Part shown: positions 1 through 6,768 of the stretch, in pieces
Position numbering within the stretch: the stretch's first letter is position 1
Layout of the letters: the number at the start of each line of letters is the position of its first letter
Origin: Actinomycetes bacterium
GTDB lineage: Bacteria > Actinomycetota > Actinomycetes > Propionibacteriales > Propionibacteriaceae
DNA length: 25,113 nt
NCBI GenBank assembly: GCA_023387135.1
Contig: JAEWIK010000005.1
Span: 1 to 25,113, forward strand
Direction: 5' to 3'
Notes under the pieces: generated by a model
What the model saw: the letters and a program-made list of their open reading frames with translations, nothing else
Databases searched by the model: none
Told to the model about the DNA's origin: nothing
Made by a program: the position numbers and the translations under genes

Positions 1-1580
1 GTGTACAGCTTCTGCCCGTGGGAGTCCTCGACCTGCGAGATCACGTGCCAGCCCACGTGCTGTCCCTGGTTGGCGAACGTCGAGTAGCCCTCGGCCTGGC
101 TGAGCGGGCTGATCTCGCCACCGCCCAGCGGGATGCGGTAGCCGGTGCTGTCCCAGCTCGGATCGTGCGGGACGCCCGCGTCCTCGGCGGCCTTGACCAC
201 CTGGTCGTGGCCGTCCGGCCCCAACTGGACGACGAGGTCGACGAAGGCCGGGTTCACCGAGTTGGTGGTGGCGTTGAGCAGGGTGATGCTGCGGCCGTAG
301 CCGGCGGTGACGGGCTTGGTCTCGCCGGGCGGCGTGACGCTGTGACCGTTGACCCTGTCCTGCAGCGTCCAGCCGTTCCGCAGGCCGGCGACCAGCGCGT
401 ACGGCTTGAAGGTCGACCCCACGGGACGCCTCGTCATCGCCCAGTTGATGTAGTTCTTGGTGTAGTCGGGGCCGCCGTAGAGGGCGATCACCCCACCGGT
501 GGCGTTGTCGAGCGAGGCTATCGCCGGGTGCAGGTCGGCCGCCTTCTTCTTGGAGCCGGCGATCTCCTTGGCGTAGCTCTGCGCTGTCTCGACCGCCGCG
601 TCCTGTGCCTTCTTGTCGAAGGTGGTGACGACCTTGAGGCCGCCGCCGTCGATCTGGGCGTCGGAGAAGCCGGCGGCCTTCAGTTCGTCCTTCACCATCT
701 TGAGCAGGAAGCCCTTGGGCCCACCCAGCGCGGAACTCGTCGCCACCTTGGGGAACTTCGGCAGCTTGTCGTAAATCGGAGCGCGTTCGGCCGGGGTCAG
801 CTTGCCCATCTCGACCATGGCGTTGAGCGTGTACTGGTACCGCTCCAGCAAGTCGCTCGCGGCGTTGTCGCTGACGGCCGGGTCGAGATTGCCGGGGTTG
901 TTCACGATGTCGACCAGCGCGACAGCCTCCGGCAGGGTCAGCTCGGCCTGCGGCTTGCCGAAGTACGCCTTGCTGGCGGCTTCGAGCCCGTACGCGCCGC
1001 GTCCGAAGTAGACGGTGTTGAGGTAGCCCTCGAGGATCTGCTCCTTGGAGCGTTCCTGGCCCATCTTCACGGCGAGCAGGATCTCCTTGGCCTTGCGGCT
1101 GAGGGTCTTCTCCTGGGTGAGGTACATCACCTTGATGTACTGCTGGGTCAGCGTCGAGCCGCCGACCGCCTCGTCAGGCCCGAAGTAGGACAGGACGGCG
1201 CGGGTGAGGGCGGCGGGGTCGAAGCCGGGGTCGGTCCAGAAGGTGCGGTTCTCGGCGGCGACGATGGCGTCCTTGGCGTACTGGTTCATGTCGTCGAAGC
1301 CGATCGACACCCGGTTCTGCACCTGGAAGGACCCCATCGGGGTCTTGCCGTCGTTGTAGTACACGAAGGTCGTGTTGGTCTGGAAGTCCGAGTTGGGGTC
1401 GGGAATCTTCACGGTGCCGTACGCGATCACCACGCCGGTCACGCCGAGCAGCGCGAGCACGAGCACGCCGATGCCCGTCCAGCCCAGCGCGCGAAGCCAC
1501 GGGTTCTTCTTTTTCTTCGTGGTCTTCGACGTTCTCGGGGAGGTTCCGCTCGTCCTCGGGGAGCGCCTCGGGTCAGCCAT
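1..1580 (-). CDS. Class A penicillin-binding protein (transglycosylase/transpeptidase), 3' end cut by window edge
   Basis: Bifunctional peptidoglycan synthase that polymerises lipid II and cross-links stem peptides at the outer face of the membrane. About 526 codons are visible. A basic cytoplasmic head (residues 1-27, with a KKKK run) is followed by one membrane segment (about 29-53). The glycosyltransferase domain shows AENRTFW with the expected catalytic Glu110, GGSTLTQQYIK, RKAKEIL and YLNTVYFGRGAYG. The transpeptidase domain shows STFK with Ser389 as nucleophile and a later NSVN motif; the KTG motif would lie beyond position 1. The ATG at 1580-1578 has GAGG about 8 nt upstream and sits inside the end of the DUF5318 gene (8-bp overlap), so translation is probably coupled. 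The pairing with DUF5318 is common in actinobacteria. The GT51 plus transpeptidase assignment is firm; which PBP1 paralogue it is cannot be told. Confidence 0.95.
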   Translation of the reverse strand, partial: MADPRRSPRTSGTSPRTSKTTKKKKNPWLRALGWTGIGVLVLALLGVTGVVIAYGTVKIPDPNSDFQTNTTFVYYNDGKTPMGSFQVQNRVSIGFDDMNQYAKDAIVAAENRTFWTDPGFDPAALTRAVLSYFGPDEAVGGSTLTQQYIKVMYLTQEKTLSRKAKEILLAVKMGQERSKEQILEGYLNTVYFGRGAYGLEAASKAYFGKPQAELTLPEAVALVDIVNNPGNLDPAVSDNAASDLLERYQYTLNAMVEMGKLTPAERAPIYDKLPKFPKVATSSALGGPKGFLLKMVKDELKAAGFSDAQIDGGGLKVVTTFDKKAQDAAVETAQSYAKEIAGSKKKAADLHPAIASLDNATGGVIALYGGPDYTKNYINWAMTRRPVGSTFKPYALVAGLRNGWTLQDRVNGHSVTPPGETKPVTAGYGRSITLLNATTNSVNPAFVDLVVQLGPDGHDQVVKAAEDAGVPHDPSWDSTGYRIPLGGGEISPLSQAEGYSTFANQGQHVGWHVISQVEDSHGQKLY

Positions 1581-1992
1581 ACGTGTCCTCAACTGTCGGT
1601 TGCCGTCGCGGCGGACGACGCGTGACGCCGTCGCCGAGCAGGTACGACGAGATCATGTGGTTCCAGTGGCAGTCGAGGCAGACCTCGACCACCCTCACCT
1701 TGAACTCGCCGTACTCATCCTGCATGTCAATGAGTTCCTTGGTGGACTTGATGCGTCCCGAGTACTGGCCCAACTGCTCGCCGAAGACGTACTGCAGGTT
1801 CACCATGCGCGTGCCCTTGCAGATGGGGCACGGGACGTCGCTCGCCTCGCCGTGGTGCGTCGCAGCGCGCACGAGCATCGGGTCGGCGTCGCACACGTCC
1901 GACCTGTCGATGGTGCGCTGAGGACGCCGCAACGCCTCCAGAGTGCTTCGGCGTTGCAGCGCGTAATCGACCTCTTCGCGCTTGGACCACAT
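1573..1992 (-). CDS. DUF5318 family protein
   Basis: A 139-aa actinobacterial protein of unknown function. It matches my recollection of the DUF5318 pattern: an N-terminal VDYALQRRSTL stretch, VCDADPMLVRAA, then two cysteine pairs, CPIC and CLDCHWNH, which look like a small zinc ribbon; the tail is basic. An upstream start at 2085 would add 31 residues running through the tRNA promoter and tRNA start, so I prefer the ATG at 1992-1990. That ATG has no Shine-Dalgarno sequence but has a -10-like TACCCT (2005-2000) ending 7 nt before it, which suggests a leaderless mRNA. Its stop overlaps the PBP start, so the two genes are one operon. The family is known; the molecular function is not. Confidence 0.9.
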   Translation of the reverse strand: MWSKREEVDYALQRRSTLEALRRPQRTIDRSDVCDADPMLVRAATHHGEASDVPCPICKGTRMVNLQYVFGEQLGQYSGRIKSTKELIDMQDEYGEFKVRVVEVCLDCHWNHMISSYLLGDGVTRRPPRRQPTVEDTYG

Positions 1993-2014
1993 GGCGTCAA
2001 GGGTAGTTGGTCCC

Positions 2015-2030
2015 CCGAGGAACCCCTCGG
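2015..2030. other. Small inverted repeat upstream of the DUF5318 gene
   Basis: CCGAGG-AACC-CCTCGG, a perfect 6-bp stem with a 4-nt loop, just upstream of the -10-like TACCCT of the DUF5318-PBP operon. It may be a regulatory hairpin or operator. Function not established. Confidence 0.35.
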
Positions 2031-2037
2031 AACGCGA

Positions 2038-2068
2038 TTGCGGACGACTGCGCAGGATCTGCCACAAT
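2038..2068 (+). promoter_or_regulatory. Putative promoter of tRNA-Ala
   Basis: A -35-like TTGCGG (2038-2043) and a -10-like CACAAT (2063-2068) are separated by 19 bp and end 10 bp before the mature tRNA 5' end. Both hexamers are imperfect and the spacer is long, so this is a candidate only. Confidence 0.4.
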
Positions 2069-2078
2069 GGGCCGGCAC

Positions 2079-2151
2079 GGGGCATTAGCTCAGTTGGTAG
2101 AGCGGCGGCTTTGCAAGCCGTAGGTCAGGGGTTCGAGTCCCCTATGCTCCA
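2079..2151 (+). tRNA. tRNA-Ala (anticodon UGC)
   Basis: Complete 73-nt cloverleaf. The acceptor stem GGGGCAT pairs with ATGCTCC (one G-U), the D-arm reads TAGCTCAGTTGGTAGAGC, the anticodon stem GCGGC/GCCGT encloses loop TTTGCAA with anticodon TGC, the T-arm reads AGGGGTTCGAGTCCCCT, and the discriminator base is A. The 3' CCA is not encoded, so it must be added after transcription by a CCA-adding enzyme, and one is encoded at 23130-24584. It decodes GCN alanine codons, chiefly GCA and GCG. Confidence 0.97.
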
Positions 2152-2153
2152 CA

Positions 2154-2193
2154 GGCGACGAGTCGCCGCCGCGGATCGGCGAGGGAGCCGATC
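2154..2193 (+). terminator. Tandem hairpins after tRNA-Ala
   Basis: Two inverted repeats follow the tRNA: GGCGAC-GA-GTCGCC (2154-2167) and GATCGGC-GAGGGA-GCCGATC (2174-2193). No T-run follows, as is common in GC-rich actinobacteria. Probably a terminator and/or 3'-end processing structure; inferred from position and symmetry only. Confidence 0.45.
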
Positions 2194-2282
2194 GGGACCT
2201 CGTCATCTCCGGGGCGGCCACCTCTCTCTGCTTGGCTCGTCCGTTTTCGTGTCGCGGTACAGGGGTTGGCCACAGTGGCGGC

Positions 2283-3374
2283 ATGCGTGCAGGCATGGCG
2301 AAGGCAGCGAGGAAGCTGCGTGAAGGAGTGCGGCGCAGGCCCAGGATCGGGATCGCCGGGTTCTACGGCATCGGCAACTACGGCGATGAACTGTTTCTCG
2401 AGGTGTTCAGGCACTGGCTGGGTCGCCGCGGCGTCGTGAGCGTCCTGCCCGACCTGCCGACCCCGCCGTGGTTCAGCAGCCCGGTGGCCGGGAAGGTGGC
2501 GGCCCTGGACGCGGTGGTGGTGGGTGCGGGAGACCTCATCCGTCCGCACCACGGCACCGACGATCGCTACCACAACAAGGCGTACCTGGCCCGGCCGGTG
2601 TACGTGGCGGGCGTCGGTGTCCAGCGCCAGGTCGGGAACGCCCATCCGCTGGTGCCCGGCGCGGTCGCGGCGTGGCGGAAGTTCCTGGGTCACAAGCGGG
2701 TCAGGACGATCTCCACCCGCGACGAACCCTCGGCCGAGTGGATCCGCTCGACGCTCGCGCCGGCGGTGCCGGTAGAGGTGCATCCCGACATCGTCTGCTC
2801 GCTGCCGTTGCCCCCTGTGACCCGCCGGCCGGACGACAAGGTGCTCGGCATCGTCACGAGGTGGTCGCGCCAGGAGCGTTCGTACGCACGGCTGCAGGAG
2901 GTCGGCCGCGCGCTCACCGCGAAGGGGTGGCGCGTGCTGCACATCATCGCCGGCACCGGCAGGGTCGGCAGGCACGACGTCGGCGACGCGACGCTGGTGG
3001 ACATCCCCGGCAAGGAACTCGTCTACGGCGAGGACCTCGACGCCATCTCGCGCGCCCTCGGCGGATGTTCGGTCGTGCTCAGCATGAAGCTGCACGCGAC
3101 CATCGTCGCGACGCTCTACGGCGTCCCTGTCGTGTGCATCAACGACACCCCGAAGACGCGGAGCTTCCTGCGCTCCCTCGGCCGCGAGCACCTCATCCGC
3201 GGGCTCGACAGCCCCGACCTGTTGTCGCTGGTCGAGCACCCGACCGAGGTGCCGCTGGACAAGGTCGCCGCCCTCAAGGCCGACGCGACCAGAGCCATGC
3301 GAGCCCTGGAACAACGCATCTGGGAGGACTTCCGCAACTCGAACAGGCTGCGCCGGCTCCTGCTGTCGCCCTAG
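2283..3374 (+). CDS. Polysaccharide pyruvyl transferase family protein
   Basis: A 363-aa cytosolic protein of the polysaccharide pyruvyl transferase family (CsaB/WcaK-like), whose members move pyruvate from phosphoenolpyruvate onto envelope-polymer sugars as a ketal. Visible signatures are the N-terminal Rossmann-like GFYGIGNYGDE (residues 26-36), VVVGAGDLI, STRDEPSAEW, and the C-terminal SMKLHATIVATLYGVPVVC beginning near residue 267, the family's conserved His-containing motif. Other starts exist at 2232 and 2295. I chose the ATG at 2283 because CACAGT (2271-2276) ends 6 nt before it, consistent with a leaderless start; there is no Shine-Dalgarno sequence. No glycosyltransferase or flippase genes are adjacent, so the acceptor polymer is unknown. 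Members outside polymer clusters may have other substrates. Confidence 0.85.
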   Translation: MRAGMAKAARKLREGVRRRPRIGIAGFYGIGNYGDELFLEVFRHWLGRRGVVSVLPDLPTPPWFSSPVAGKVAALDAVVVGAGDLIRPHHGTDDRYHNKAYLARPVYVAGVGVQRQVGNAHPLVPGAVAAWRKFLGHKRVRTISTRDEPSAEWIRSTLAPAVPVEVHPDIVCSLPLPPVTRRPDDKVLGIVTRWSRQERSYARLQEVGRALTAKGWRVLHIIAGTGRVGRHDVGDATLVDIPGKELVYGEDLDAISRALGGCSVVLSMKLHATIVATLYGVPVVCINDTPKTRSFLRSLGREHLIRGLDSPDLLSLVEHPTEVPLDKVAALKADATRAMRALEQRIWEDFRNSNRLRRLLLSP

Positions 3375-3467
3375 CCACGCGTTCTTCCAGCCAGCCGTTC
3401 GTACGCTGCGGCCGCGCTCTTGCTGCCCAGGTGAGTGGGTCAGCGGCGGACGCGGCGCAGCAGCGGG

Positions 3468-4223
3468 TCACGCGCGGCGCCGCAGCGCCCAACTGGCCCC
3501 CGCGACGGCGAGAAGAGTCCAGGCGGCGAGCACTCCCGCGGAACGTAGGGACATCGAGAGCGTGTCGCTGACCAGGGACGCCCGCATGGCATCGGCCATG
3601 GGTTGGATGGGTAGCCACTGATGCAGGCCTGCGAGCCAGCCGGGCAGGCGAGAGGCCGGATAGCTGACGGGCGAGAACAGCAGCACCACGAACACCAGCA
3701 CCTGCGAGAGCAGCTGGGCGACCTGAGGTGGCAGCAGGCACGCGATGGCGTAACCGACGCACGCCGAGGTCAAGGAGACCACGATGGCGACCAGGGGCAG
3801 CCACGGTGACAGCGACAGGTCGACCTGGAACCTCAGCACACCGGCGACCACACCGAGCACCATGCCGGGTAGCGCGATCAGCGTCCACAGCGCCAGGTCG
3901 GCCGCGAGAAAGACAGCGCGCGGCACCGGCAGCGTGCGCATCCAGTCGAGCGAACCCTCGGTTCGAGCCTGGGCCACCATCTGCGGTGTCATCACCAGGC
4001 CCACCATCACCAGCGTCACCGTCGACGCGCCCGTAGCGAGGTAGAGAGCCTGCTCCCGCGGCGCCTCACCGATCAGCAGCCCGTACCCGAGGACAGTCGT
4101 CACAGCCAGCAGGATCTGGACGATGACGAGCAGGGGCAGGAATTGGGCCATCCGACGGAACTGCCACTGGACGAGCAGTCCCAGTTGTCGCACCACCGAA
4201 GCGGAGCCTGCCATGACGGTCAT
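3468..4223 (-). CDS. ABC-2 type exporter permease subunit
   Basis: A 251-aa integral membrane protein with about six hydrophobic segments (for example LPLLVIVQILLAVTTVLGYG, STVTLVMVGLVM, TLIALPGMVLGVVAGV, LVAIVVSLTSACVGYAI, LLSQVLVFVVLLFSPVSYPA, and the C-terminal AGVLAAWTLLAVAGASWAL). The architecture and the LLFSPVSYP stretch fit ABC-2 permeases of drug or lipid exporters. The start ATG (4223-4221) overlaps the ATPase stop as ATGA and has a strong GGAGGA Shine-Dalgarno, so the subunits should be made in stoichiometric amounts. With the ATPase upstream it forms an export pump under the divergent TetR. The substrate cannot be read from sequence. Confidence 0.88.
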   Translation of the reverse strand: MTVMAGSASVVRQLGLLVQWQFRRMAQFLPLLVIVQILLAVTTVLGYGLLIGEAPREQALYLATGASTVTLVMVGLVMTPQMVAQARTEGSLDWMRTLPVPRAVFLAADLALWTLIALPGMVLGVVAGVLRFQVDLSLSPWLPLVAIVVSLTSACVGYAIACLLPPQVAQLLSQVLVFVVLLFSPVSYPASRLPGWLAGLHQWLPIQPMADAMRASLVSDTLSMSLRSAGVLAAWTLLAVAGASWALRRRA

Positions 4224-4981
4224 GCTGCGTCCTCCAGACCCGTGGGCTGGCCACTGCCGACGAGATCGATGTAGACCTCCTCCAGCGAGGCGCCCTCCTT
4301 CACCAACTCGGCCGGAGCGGAGTCGGCGAGCACGCGTCCGTGGTCGAGGATCGTCACGCGGTCGACGACCGTCTCGGCCTCGCGGACGTTGTGAGTGACG
4401 AGGAGCACGCCCGAGCCGTCGTCGGCCACCCGGCGGATCTCTGTCCACAGCAGGCGACGGCGCACCGGGTCGACGTCGTTGGTAGGTTCGTCGAGCACCA
4501 CGAGCCGTCCTGGCATCACCGTCGCCATGGCGAACGCGGCCAGCCGAGCGACGCCTCCCGACACCTTCTCGGCGGGCACGTCGGCCCACGGTCCGAGGTC
4601 GAGGGCCTCGATGAGCCGGGCCGCGCCGGCCCGGGCGTGCGGACGAGAGGCTCCCCGGATGCGCGCGATCAACTCGATCGCCCGACGCGGAGTCAGTCCC
4701 GTGATCGGGACATTGGCCTGCGCCTGCACCGAGGCCAGCCGACGTGCCTGCTCCGGGCGCGCGACAGCATCGATGCCGGCGAGGCGCACGGTGCCGCTGT
4801 CCGGCAACACCAAGCCGACCACCTGGTTCACGAGGGTCGTCTTGCCCGCTCCGTTGTGCCCGAGCAGGCCGATGACCTGGCCGGGCGCGATCCGCAGGTC
4901 GATGCCGTCATTGGCCTGCACCGACTTCGACCCGGTTCCGTACCGCTTGCGCAGTCCCTCTATCAGCAACACGTCATCCAT
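4220..4981 (-). CDS. ABC transporter ATP-binding subunit
   Basis: A 253-aa nucleotide-binding subunit of an ABC-2 exporter. Walker A is GHNGAGKTT (41-49); a Q-loop (VQAQANVP), Walker B (LVVLDEPTNDVD) and H-loop (LLVTHNVREAE) follow in order. The signature is VSGGVARLAAF, degenerate after SGG compared with the usual LSGGQ(Q/M)R. Of the possible starts, the ATG at 4981-4979 has GGAG 5 nt upstream; starting at 4996 would put the start codon inside the TetR operator, so I reject it. Transcription probably begins at the minus-strand promoter 5047-5019, leaving a short leader that holds the perfect operator. It overlaps the permease gene by 4 bp. Confidence 0.92.
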   Translation of the reverse strand: MDDVLLIEGLRKRYGTGSKSVQANDGIDLRIAPGQVIGLLGHNGAGKTTLVNQVVGLVLPDSGTVRLAGIDAVARPEQARRLASVQAQANVPITGLTPRRAIELIARIRGASRPHARAGAARLIEALDLGPWADVPAEKVSGGVARLAAFAMATVMPGRLVVLDEPTNDVDPVRRRLLWTEIRRVADDGSGVLLVTHNVREAETVVDRVTILDHGRVLADSAPAELVKEGASLEEVYIDLVGSGQPTGLEDAA

Positions 4982-4994
4982 GCCGGCTCCGTTC

Positions 4995-5008
4995 ATACCG
5001 ATCGGTAT
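4995..5008. promoter_or_regulatory. TetR-type operator O1 (perfect palindrome)
   Basis: ATACCGATCGGTAT is a perfect 14-bp palindrome in the 5' leader of the ABC operon, between its predicted promoter and start codon. It shares its core with two further copies at 5030-5041 and 5053-5064. Such short palindromes beside a divergent tetR gene are typical TetR-family operators; binding is inferred. Confidence 0.75.
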
Positions 5009-5018
5009 TTCTCCATGC

Positions 5019-5047
5019 ACGATAGTGGGTACCGGTCGGTATGGCAA
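5019..5047 (-). promoter_or_regulatory. Promoter of the ABC exporter operon
   Basis: Minus strand: -35 TTGCCA (5047-5042), 17-bp spacer, -10 TATCGT (5024-5019). This is the best sigma-70-like promoter in the window. Operator O2 (5030-5041) fills the spacer, so a bound repressor would exclude RNA polymerase. Confidence 0.65.
5030..5041. promoter_or_regulatory. TetR-type operator O2
   Basis: TACCGGTCGGTA, an imperfect copy of the palindrome core at 4996-5007, lying between the -35 and -10 of the ABC promoter. Its dyad centre is 34 bp from that of O1. Confidence 0.65.
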
Positions 5048-5052
5048 TCGAG

Positions 5053-5064
5053 TACCGGTCGGGA
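5053..5064. promoter_or_regulatory. TetR-type operator O3, over the tetR promoter
   Basis: TACCGGTCGGGA, the weakest copy of the motif, overlaps the start of the -10-like GATAGT (5063-5068) of the tetR gene, suggesting negative autoregulation. Its dyad centre is 23 bp from O2. Confidence 0.5.
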
Positions 5065-5076
5065 TAGTCTGTGCGC

Positions 5077-5943
5077 ATGGCCGGAGACATCGACGACATC
5101 CGATCCGCCTCACGTGCCATCAGGGACGCGACAACGGCGTTCAACCGCGCGCTCGGGCAGGCGCTCAACGCCGCAGGCGCCCAGGCAGGCCGCGAGATAG
5201 CTGACGAGTTACGTCAGGCCACCGCGCAGCTCAATGAGGCTGTCGTCACCGCGAGTCTCGGGGTCAGGCCACGGCGGAGCACCAAAGCCGAGCGGACGCG
5301 CGTCGAGTTGCTGGCGGCGGCTCGGCAGGTCTTCGCCGAGAAGGGCTACGAAGGAGCGTCGGTCGGCGACATCGCCGCCGAGGCCGGCTACACCAAGGGT
5401 GCCCTCTACGCGAACTTCAGCTCGAAGGAAGAACTGCTGCTCGCGCTCGCCCGCGAGCTGACGCTCGGTGACGCCGCCCTCAAGACGACGTCCGTGACGG
5501 CCGACCTCTCGGACGTCTTCGCGGTCCGGCCCGAAGCCGCCGAGCACACTGAACAGACCCTGCTCGGGCTGGAGCTCTACCTCTACGCCATCCGGCATCC
5601 CGAGGCACGCAGCAACCTCGCGCCCCTGCTCACCGACGCGCAGGACGGCGTGGCAGCACTCGTCCACCGCTCCCGTCCGCGAGGGCCGGGTTCCCCCGAG
5701 GCGCCGGACGGCGAACCGACCCGACACGACTACGACCTCGCGTTCGCGCTCGTCGCGCTTCACACCCTCGGTGCGCTCATGGCACCCCTGGCGCCGGAGC
5801 CGGACGGTCCGGAGAACACCGCCGCCACGGTGCGCAGGCTCGTCGAGCTGCTCCTGGGCGCGTCAGCGCCGGACGACCAGGACGCCGCCGTCCGGGCCGA
5901 CGACGCTCAGCGGGACGAGGATGCCGATCCGAGCTCCGACTGA
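5077..5943 (+). CDS. TetR family transcriptional regulator with N-terminal helical extension
   Basis: A 288-aa regulator. The TetR DNA-binding domain (RTRVELLAAARQVFAEKGYE...GDIAAEAGYTKGALYANFSSKEELL) lies at residues 72-121, whereas in most TetR proteins it begins within the first 10-20 residues. The roughly 70-residue extension is Ala-rich, charged and predicted helical (REIADELRQATAQLNEAVV), and could add a dimerisation or sensing element. The C-terminal ligand domain follows, ending in an acidic tail. The start is ATG 5077 or GTG 5071; GATAGT (5063-5068) ends 8 nt before the ATG and there is no Shine-Dalgarno, so a leaderless start is likely. It is divergent from the ABC exporter and surrounded by three operator copies, so it probably represses both. 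Its last 37 bp overlap tail-to-tail with a 57-aa minus-strand gene. Confidence 0.9.
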   Translation: MAGDIDDIRSASRAIRDATTAFNRALGQALNAAGAQAGREIADELRQATAQLNEAVVTASLGVRPRRSTKAERTRVELLAAARQVFAEKGYEGASVGDIAAEAGYTKGALYANFSSKEELLLALARELTLGDAALKTTSVTADLSDVFAVRPEAAEHTEQTLLGLELYLYAIRHPEARSNLAPLLTDAQDGVAALVHRSRPRGPGSPEAPDGEPTRHDYDLAFALVALHTLGALMAPLAPEPDGPENTAATVRRLVELLLGASAPDDQDAAVRADDAQRDEDADPSSD

Positions 5944-6080
5944 CCGGGCTCGGGCTCGGGGACGGAGCAGAAGTCGCCTTCGCAGGACATGGCGGCGGGG
6001 GCAAGGACGGTGAACCGTGGCTTGTCGTCGTCGGCGGGGGCCTTCACGTCGCCGATCACCGTGGTGGGATCGGGGGTCAT
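5907..6080 (-). CDS. Small protein with a CysX4Cys motif, coupled to the DsbA-like gene
   Basis: A 57-aa ORF of unknown function. Its ATG (6080-6078) overlaps the oxidoreductase stop as ATGA. The sequence begins MTPDPTTVIGDVKAP, has an acidic DDDK patch, and carries MSCEGDFCSVPEPEP with Cys33 and Cys38 as its only cysteines. There is no signal peptide or membrane segment. The four-base overlap and the cysteine pair suggest it works with the upstream thiol oxidoreductase, as substrate, partner or metal-binding accessory; this is inference. The 3' end overlaps the convergent tetR gene. Alternative: a chance reading frame, although the coupling and composition argue against it. Confidence 0.6.
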   Translation of the reverse strand: MTPDPTTVIGDVKAPADDDKPRFTVLAPAAMSCEGDFCSVPEPEPGQSELGSASSSR

Positions 6081-6730
6081 GCCGCCTGCTCCTTCTCGTC
6101 GGCGACCTGGCGGAGCACCTGGGCGAAGGTCTGGGTCTCCTGCGCGCCTGACACGCCGTACTTGCCCTCGAACACGTAGAACGGGACGCCGTTGATGCCG
6201 TAGGCGCGGGCCTGCGCCACGTCAGCCTTCACCGCGGGCAGGTACTCGGCGGACGTGAGAGCCCGCTCGACGTCCGCGCCGTCGAAGCCCAGGCCGGCGG
6301 CGAGCTCCACGAGCTCGTCGAGGTGACCGATATGGCCGCCGTCGAGGAAGTACGCCTTGAGCAGCGCCTCCTTCATCTCGGCCTGCTTGCCGTGCGCCTT
6401 CGCGTAGTGCAGGAGTTCGTGGGCCTTGACCGTGTTGGTCTGGTGCATGTGGTCGTAGTCGTAGTCGAGACCGACGGCGGCGGCGATGCCCTTGACCCGC
6501 TCGATCATCTGCTCGACCTGATCGGGCGGCAGTCCCTTGCGCTCCGACAGGTACTGGACGGGCGTGCCCTCGTAGTCGACGGGGGTGTCGGGCGACAACT
6601 CGAAGGAGTGGTACTCGATCTCCACCTCGCCGTCGAAGTCCGCCACCGCGGCCTCGAACTTGCGCTTGCCGATGTAGCACCAGGGGCACTGCACGTCTGA
6701 CCAGATGTCGACCTTCAACGCTTCGCTCAT
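6077..6730 (-). CDS. DsbA family oxidoreductase (FrnE-like)
   Basis: A 217-aa thioredoxin-fold protein. The N-terminal strand VDIWSDVQCPWCYIGKRKFE carries the active-site pair CPWC (Cys15, Cys18), followed by the helical insertion (PVQYLSERKGLPPDQVEQM; HMHQTNTVKAHELLHYA) typical of the FrnE/2-hydroxychromene isomerase-like branch, then the cis-Pro loop GINGVPFYVFEGKYGVSGAQ. There is no signal peptide, so it should be cytosolic, acting in disulfide exchange or reduction rather than periplasmic oxidation. The start ATG lies 38 bp after the esterase stop with only a weak ribosome-binding site. It lies in an operon with the esterase upstream and the 57-aa cysteine protein downstream. Confidence 0.9.
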   Translation of the reverse strand: MSEALKVDIWSDVQCPWCYIGKRKFEAAVADFDGEVEIEYHSFELSPDTPVDYEGTPVQYLSERKGLPPDQVEQMIERVKGIAAAVGLDYDYDHMHQTNTVKAHELLHYAKAHGKQAEMKEALLKAYFLDGGHIGHLDELVELAAGLGFDGADVERALTSAEYLPAVKADVAQARAYGINGVPFYVFEGKYGVSGAQETQTFAQVLRQVADEKEQAA

Positions 6731-6768
6731 ACTCACAGCAAGGGCGCCCGGCGCCGGAGTATTCCCCG

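Noticed and set aside
18..1625. Long plus-strand open frame opposite the PBP gene
   Set aside because: It is an antisense shadow of the PBP gene; the minus strand carries all catalytic motifs of the family, and the plus frame has no recognisable domain.
2142..3314. Minus-strand open frame opposite the pyruvyl transferase gene
   Set aside because: Antisense shadow, Arg/His/Asp-rich as expected from GC-rich DNA, and it would run into the tRNA.
4979..4996. ATPase start at 4996 (MNGAG...)
   Set aside because: Its start codon would overlap the perfect TetR operator and its Shine-Dalgarno is too far away; the ATG at 4981 is better placed.
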